Positions 1 through 3,010 of a stretch of 5,800 bases of DNA are shown piece after piece. The stretch's first letter is position 1; each line of letters opens with the position of its first letter. Source of the DNA: Kiritimatiellota bacterium (GTDB taxonomy: Bacteria; Verrucomicrobiota; Kiritimatiellia; RFP12; UBA1067). A program made the translations under genes and the position numbers. The stretch spans positions 1 through 5,800 of the forward strand of contig WRML01000163.1 of assembly GCA_009777165.1 (NCBI GenBank). The letters run 5' to 3'. Under the pieces are notes generated by a model. The model saw nothing but the letters and a program-made list of their open reading frames with translations, did not search any database and was not told the origin of the DNA.

Positions 1-53
1 GGGGCGCATATAGCCGCCGCTTTCCGTCGCGGGGGCTCGCCCCCGCGCGAGGG
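1..53 (+). repeat. GC-rich hairpin repeat, diverged variant, copy 1
   Basis: This stretch recurs exactly 102 bases downstream (103-155), giving a 53-base perfect direct repeat. It may begin before the window. Inside it, 28-36 and 39-47 form a perfect 9-bp inverted repeat (CGCGGGGGC / GCCCCCGCG) with a two-base TC spacer. The order of a GCCGCCGC block, then CTTTC, then a G-rich palindrome resembles the two-hairpin repeat at 2477-2527 in the same orientation. The first palindrome is degenerate here: its left arm is replaced by ATATA. It is probably a diverged member of the same dispersed family. Confidence 0.8.
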
Positions 54-102
54 CGGCTGTGTGTGGACGACTGACTATGGCGTGCGGCGGGTTTCCCCTG
101 TC

Positions 103-155
103 GGGGCGCATATAGCCGCCGCTTTCCGTCGCGGGGGCTCGCCCCCGCGCGAGGG
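103..155 (+). repeat. GC-rich hairpin repeat, diverged variant, copy 2
   Basis: This is an exact second copy of 1-53, with the same 9-bp inverted repeat at 130-138 and 141-149. The 49 bases between the copies (54-102) contain CTATGGCGTGCGG, close to the CTTTGGAGTGCGG that opens the other repeat copies. The copies may therefore be units of a tandem cluster rather than isolated insertions. No gene is supported anywhere in 1-368. The small frames that can be read here are translations of the repeats. Confidence 0.8.
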
Positions 156-213
156 TACATATAGTTCCCGCGTGGGCTGTAGGGGCGGATCCGTGTGTCC
201 GCCCGGTCGTTGC

Positions 214-264
214 TGCGTGGGGCAAGCCCCACGCATGAAAGCGGCGGCGAGCCGCCGCACTCCA
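214..264 (-). repeat. Two-hairpin palindromic repeat, core copy R1 (inverted)
   Basis: The 51-base core contains two perfect palindromes. One has 10-bp arms at 214-223 and 226-235 (TGCGTGGGGC / GCCCCACGCA, spacer AA). The other has 8-bp arms at 241-248 and 251-258 (GCGGCGGC / GCCGCCGC, spacer GA). They are separated by TGAAA. Read on the minus strand, it matches R2 (2477-2527) and R3 (2642-2692) except at single bases in the hairpin spacers. It lies beyond the 3' end of the acyltransferase gene, where the structure could affect transcript ends. No T-run follows the hairpins, so a standard intrinsic terminator is not claimed. Confidence 0.9.
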
Positions 265-340
265 AAGGACCGCATCGGGACGCAAAAAATCCTTGTCATT
301 GGAACGTTCGAGAACTTCGCCCTATTTCGGCCACACATTT
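214..340 (-). repeat. Left arm of a ~128-bp inverted repeat flanking the acyltransferase gene
   Basis: The reverse complement of this 127-base stretch aligns with 2399-2527. By eye there are about eight substitutions and one two-base length difference, in an A6 (here) versus T8 (there) run. It consists of the R1 core plus an extension that carries CCTTTGGAG, a T-run, GGAACGTTC and a GTGGCCGAAA-like end. The arm begins 28 bases beyond the stop codon of the acyltransferase gene. Similarity to the right arm continues weakly past the outer core edge. That fits dispersed multi-part repeats better than sharp transposon ends. Confidence 0.8.
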
Positions 341-368
341 ACTTGAAATGCTCGTGACGACCTCGTTC

Positions 369-2288
369 TCAGGTGTCACTGCCTGTGGTCGTCTGGCAGA
401 AACGGTGCATGATGTCAGCGAGGTGTTTCGCCTGGAGGTCGCGGAGCTGATCGGGATCGCTGCCGTCGGGGGGGGGGAAGGTCTGGCAAGGGGAGACGGT
501 GAGCGTGATTTTCGGGAACAGGTGAAGCGGGATTTTCCCTTTCATGTAGGACAACCTGGAGCGGATGGCGCCGTCAATGCGGATGGGCAGGAGCGCGGCA
601 CCTGCCCTGCCCGCGACAAAGGCGGCGCCGGGCTGGATGTCCGAGAGCTCGCCTGTGACGGTGATGCGCCCTTCCGGGAAGATGACCACCCGCCTTCCGC
701 TTTTCACGCCGGCAATCATCGCCGCCACAGCCCTCGGGCTTCCCGCGCTGACGGTCAGCACATCCGTGAACCTCCGCACAGGGCGCACCCACCACTTCTC
801 GCTCCATGCCTTGTCCATCACGAACGTCGCGCGGAACGGCAGGAACGTGCCCACGAGCAGACCGTCCAACAGCGACACGTGGTTGGCGATGATGATGACG
901 CGCGTCGGGAGGTGACGCATGTGCTCCGCCCCCTTCACGCGCACGCGGAAACAGAGCCGTAAGATGAGGCGGACGAACCCGCGCGTGATCTCGCCCGGGA
1001 ACACGCGGCAAATATAACCGGTGATGAGCAAGCTCGCCAGACCCGCGACGAAGAAGAGCGCGGCGACGTTCAGCCCCAGCAGCGAGAGGAGCGTGCACGT
1101 CAGTGAAATGCAGACCATGCCGATGGCGTTCACGATGTTGTTCCCCGCGATCATGCGGGCGGTCGCACCCTTCGGCGTGACCGTCTGCAGCAGGGTGTTG
1201 AGCGGGACCACGAAGAGCCCGCCCGCACCCGCGAACAACAGGAAACAGCACGTGCAGAGGACAATCGTGAGCGTCGCGCGCCCAGGGCTGTGGAGGTGGG
1301 CAATAGCGGCGACCCCAAAAAACGCGACGGTGACGAGCAGTGACGAGATGGGCAGGAAAACGGTCCGGACACGGTTGGTGATGAGTTTGGCGCACAGGTA
1401 CGACCCGACCCCGATCCCGATGGTCGTGACGAGCAGGAAGTACGTCAGGACAATACGCGGGAAACCGAAGACGTCGCTGCAGAGCGGGAACAGTTGCGTC
1501 AGGACGAACGTGCCGATCGCCGAGAACCAGGTAATGCCGAAAATCGCCTGCCGCAGAAGCCGCGTGTGAAGCGCGAAACGCAAAATGGAACGTACGGAAG
1601 ATGTTTCGCTCGCCCCCCCCCGGCGCGGCGGATACGCGCCCGGCATGAACAGCGACCCGATCAAGCCAGCAACGGAACAAGCGATCAGCACGCCGATCGT
1701 CCATTTCACCGAGAAGAGCGTACCGCAGATGGTACCGACGACAATGGCGCAATAGGTCGAGGCCTCGATGACCGCATTCCCTGAAATGAGGTTCTTGCGT
1801 TCCAGCATCTGCGGCAGCCATGCGTATTTGACCGGGCTCCAGAAGGTGGATTGAGCCCCCATCAGGAACAGGATAACCGCCAACGGCGCCAGCATCTGTA
1901 GCGCCTGCCAGAACGACAACACGGCAAGATTGGGGTTGTCGAGGATTGACAGCAACCGGACGAGCAAAACGCCGGCAGCGGCCATCAGGAGCAACTCGGT
2001 CACCTTGTACAGCCGCGCGAGGCTCGCGCGGTTCCGAGTGTCGGCGAGATACCCCGCGAACGCGGAAAAGAGGAAAAACGGCAGGATGAAAATCGCCGCC
2101 GCCAACGCCGTCAACGGAGAGGCAAGTTTACTCAACTTATAGGCGATCAGCATCAACAGGATATTTTTAAACAGGTTGTCGTTGTACGCCCCCAGAAACT
2201 GCGCCACGAAAAACGGGAAGAATTTTCTCGAGAAGAAAAACGGGTTGCGCTGGGATTGTTCCACGGTTGGCAGGCTACTTTGTTCCAT
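369..2288 (-). CDS. MFS transporter / PlsC-type acyltransferase fusion (LplT-Aas-like, lacks the AMP-binding domain)
   Basis: This is a 639-residue inner-membrane protein. Residues about 20-430 are an MFS transporter with many hydrophobic segments. It opens with FFPFFVAQFLGAYNDNLFKN, a hallmark of the LplT lysophospholipid transporter family. Residues about 440-600 are a glycerophospholipid acyltransferase (PlsC) domain. The catalytic HX4D motif is H470 to D475 (NHVSLLD), and the substrate-binding block FPEGR is at 537-541. In E. coli, LplT flips lysophospholipids inward and Aas re-acylates them with its PlsC and acyl-ACP synthetase domains. Here the transporter and acyltransferase are joined, but the protein ends just after PlsC, so acyl donors must come from elsewhere. 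The ATG at 2288 places the usual short N-terminus before the first helix. No good Shine-Dalgarno sequence precedes it. A run of ten C on the coding strand (468-477) encodes Pro605-607. The fusion architecture is confident; substrate specificity is inferred. Confidence 0.93.
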   Translation of the reverse strand: MEQSSLPTVEQSQRNPFFFSRKFFPFFVAQFLGAYNDNLFKNILLMLIAYKLSKLASPLTALAAAIFILPFFLFSAFAGYLADTRNRASLARLYKVTELLLMAAAGVLLVRLLSILDNPNLAVLSFWQALQMLAPLAVILFLMGAQSTFWSPVKYAWLPQMLERKNLISGNAVIEASTYCAIVVGTICGTLFSVKWTIGVLIACSVAGLIGSLFMPGAYPPRRGGASETSSVRSILRFALHTRLLRQAIFGITWFSAIGTFVLTQLFPLCSDVFGFPRIVLTYFLLVTTIGIGVGSYLCAKLITNRVRTVFLPISSLLVTVAFFGVAAIAHLHSPGRATLTIVLCTCCFLLFAGAGGLFVVPLNTLLQTVTPKGATARMIAGNNIVNAIGMVCISLTCTLLSLLGLNVAALFFVAGLASLLITGYICRVFPGEITRGFVRLILRLCFRVRVKGAEHMRHLPTRVIIIANHVSLLDGLLVGTFLPFRATFVMDKAWSEKWWVRPVRRFTDVLTVSAGSPRAVAAMIAGVKSGRRVVIFPEGRITVTGELSDIQPGAAFVAGRAGAALLPIRIDGAIRSRLSYMKGKIPLHLFPKITLTVSPCQTFPPPDGSDPDQLRDLQAKHLADIMHRFCQTTTGSDT

Positions 2289-2294
2289 CGCGTT

Positions 2295-2323
2295 ATTTTA
2301 TGCGGAATGAAAGGGAAAAGCAA
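2295..2323 (-). promoter_or_regulatory. Possible promoter of the acyltransferase gene, implying a near-leaderless transcript
   Basis: On the minus strand, TTGCTT (2318-2323) and TAAAAT (2295-2300) are separated by 17 bases. The -10 box matches the sigma-70 consensus at five of six positions and the -35 box at three of six. The -10 box ends only six bases before the ATG at 2288, so transcription would begin at or next to the start codon. This agrees with the lack of a Shine-Dalgarno sequence. The prediction rests on consensus matching alone. Confidence 0.35.
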
Positions 2324-2398
2324 TAGGCGGGTTGCCTTTTTTTTCGGTTAGGGGGGGGCAGAGGGGCACGCGGCAGTTCCTCTTAGATCATTTTAAAT

Positions 2399-2527
2399 AA
2401 ATATGTGGCCGAAAGAGGGCGAAGCGCGCGAACGTTCCAATGGCAAGGATTTTTTTTGCGTCCCGATCCGGTCCTTTGGAGTGCGGCGGCTCGCCGCCGC
2501 TTTCATGCGTGGGGCTCGCCCCACGCA
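2399..2527 (+). repeat. Right arm of a ~128-bp inverted repeat flanking the acyltransferase gene
   Basis: This is the 129-base counterpart of 214-340 in opposite orientation, located 111 to 239 bases upstream of the acyltransferase start. Shared blocks in order are GTGGCCGAAA, GGGCGAAG, CGAACGTTCCAATG, CAAGGATTTTTT, TTGCGTCCCGAT and CGGTCCTTTGGAG, then the two-hairpin core. Because the match covers about 80 bases beyond the hairpins, the repeated unit is larger than a simple REP-type palindrome. Confidence 0.8.
2477..2527 (+). repeat. Two-hairpin palindromic repeat, core copy R2
   Basis: The core has perfect 8-bp arms at 2483-2490 and 2493-2500 and perfect 10-bp arms at 2506-2515 and 2518-2527, both with a TC spacer. 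The whole unit is bounded by an outer exact 14-base inverted repeat: CCTTTGGAGTGCGG at 2473-2486 and its complement at 2571-2584. This defines a 112-bp palindrome-within-palindrome unit. The segment between core and right boundary contains a C9 run followed by TTACAACC, which recurs after R3. Confidence 0.9.
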
Positions 2528-2641
2528 CCAGCACTCGGGCACATACATGCCCCCCCCCTTACAACCGTCCCCGCACTCCAAAGGTTGCGCCTTCTCGGTA
2601 TATGTTTGAAGGCTTTCCGCAAATCGCTCGAGCGCGTCCTC

Positions 2642-2692
2642 TGGAGTGCGGCGGCTTGCCGCCGCTTTCATGCGTGGGGCTTGCCCCACGCA
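2642..2692 (+). repeat. Two-hairpin palindromic repeat, core copy R3
   Basis: This is a direct repeat of R2, 165 bases downstream. It is identical over 51 bases except for C-to-T changes at the centre of each hairpin spacer. It is preceded by CCTCTGGAGTGCGG (2638-2651), which pairs with 2571-2584 at 13 of 14 positions. The downstream tail again has ACATATGCCCCCC and CCCTTACAACC, matching the tail of R2. The right boundary is degenerate: a CTGGAG lies near 2742 but in the opposite sense to that expected. Confidence 0.9.
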
Positions 2693-2830
2693 TCGGGCGA
2701 CCGAGCGGACATATGCCCCCCACCCTTACAACCACTCCCGACTGGAGGAACTCTTCGTATCGTTTGGACACGCCTGCGGCGTAAAAAAAATCCCCTGCGC
2801 CCTCCATTTTCCCCTTGTCTCTTCGTACCG

Positions 2831-2929
2831 CGTTTGTTACAGTGATTTTGTTTTGAGTGCAAAAAGGGTTTTGAGTTGTATCAACGGCAAATGGCACGGT
2901 TTGCTATTTTGGGGGGAAGGAACAGATAA
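2831..2929 (+). promoter_or_regulatory. AT-rich leader of the surface-protein gene
   Basis: Base composition shifts from GC-rich repeats to a T-rich leader about 100 bases before the start codon, as expected for a promoter region. TTTTGAGT occurs twice, at 2851-2858 and 2869-2876, exactly 18 bases apart. A small inverted repeat, GTTG-TAT-CAAC, spans 2875-2885. These could be regulator contacts or chance. I found no convincing -35/-10 pair, so no exact promoter is called. Confidence 0.35.
2917..2921 (+). promoter_or_regulatory. Ribosome binding site of the surface-protein gene
   Basis: AAGGA lies eight bases before the ATG at 2930 and follows a run of six G. The spacing and sequence suit a Shine-Dalgarno site. 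It supports ATG 2930 as the start rather than the in-frame ATG nine codons later, which would remove the lysines that begin the signal peptide. Confidence 0.7.
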
Positions 2930-3010
2930 ATGAAAAAAATCATCGCACATGCCATGGCGGCGTGGGTCGTCGTCTTTATGTTGGCAACAGCCACTCATAG
3001 CGTGTTCGCG
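2930..3010 (+). other. Sec-type signal peptide
   Basis: Residues 1-27 show the three expected parts: a basic start (MKK), a hydrophobic core rich in Ala, Val, Met and Leu (about residues 8-21), and a polar end with the cleavage pattern V-F-A before Gln28. No lipobox cysteine is present, so this looks like signal peptidase I export rather than a lipoprotein. Confidence 0.85.

Larger units (their letters stand above)
2289..2929. other. 641-bp divergent intergenic region, no gene supported
   Basis: This separates the start codons of two divergent genes. From left to right it holds the putative acyltransferase promoter, a T8 run (2337-2344) and a G8 run (2351-2358). Then come the right inverted-repeat arm with repeat core R2, a C9 run (2550-2558), repeat core R3 with its tail, and an AT-rich leader before the surface-protein gene. 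Short frames are open across the repeats on both strands. They translate the palindromes into phrases such as LECGGLPPLSCVGLAPR in several frames and have no independent support. Confidence 0.8.

Noticed and set aside
214..258. Intrinsic terminator for the acyltransferase gene formed by the R1 hairpins
   Set aside because: The hairpins are strong, but no T-run follows them in the direction of transcription. The only T-run (284-289 region) comes before them, so termination cannot be claimed.
1..268. Possible CRISPR-like array from repeated GC-rich blocks
   Set aside because: Copies vary in orientation and spacing, spacers are not uniform, and no cas gene is present. A dispersed palindromic repeat family explains them better.
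61..357. Small frames encoding phrases such as MKAAASRRTPKDRIGTQK on either strand at 61-357 and 2393-2689
   Set aside because: They are translations of the palindromic repeats and appear in several frames at once, as expected for noncoding repeats misread as hypothetical proteins.
574..1821. 415-residue minus-strand frame and other long frames (195-962, 565-915, 1021-1569 on plus) inside the acyltransferase gene
   Set aside because: They are shifted or antisense readings of a clearly recognisable MFS-PlsC gene. Their sequences are Arg/His/Ala-rich with no domain and no start signals.
2325..2344. Terminator-like AGGC-GGGTT-GCCT followed by T8 on the plus strand
   Set aside because: The stem is only four base pairs and no plus-strand gene ends upstream of it; it lies in the promoter region of a minus-strand gene.
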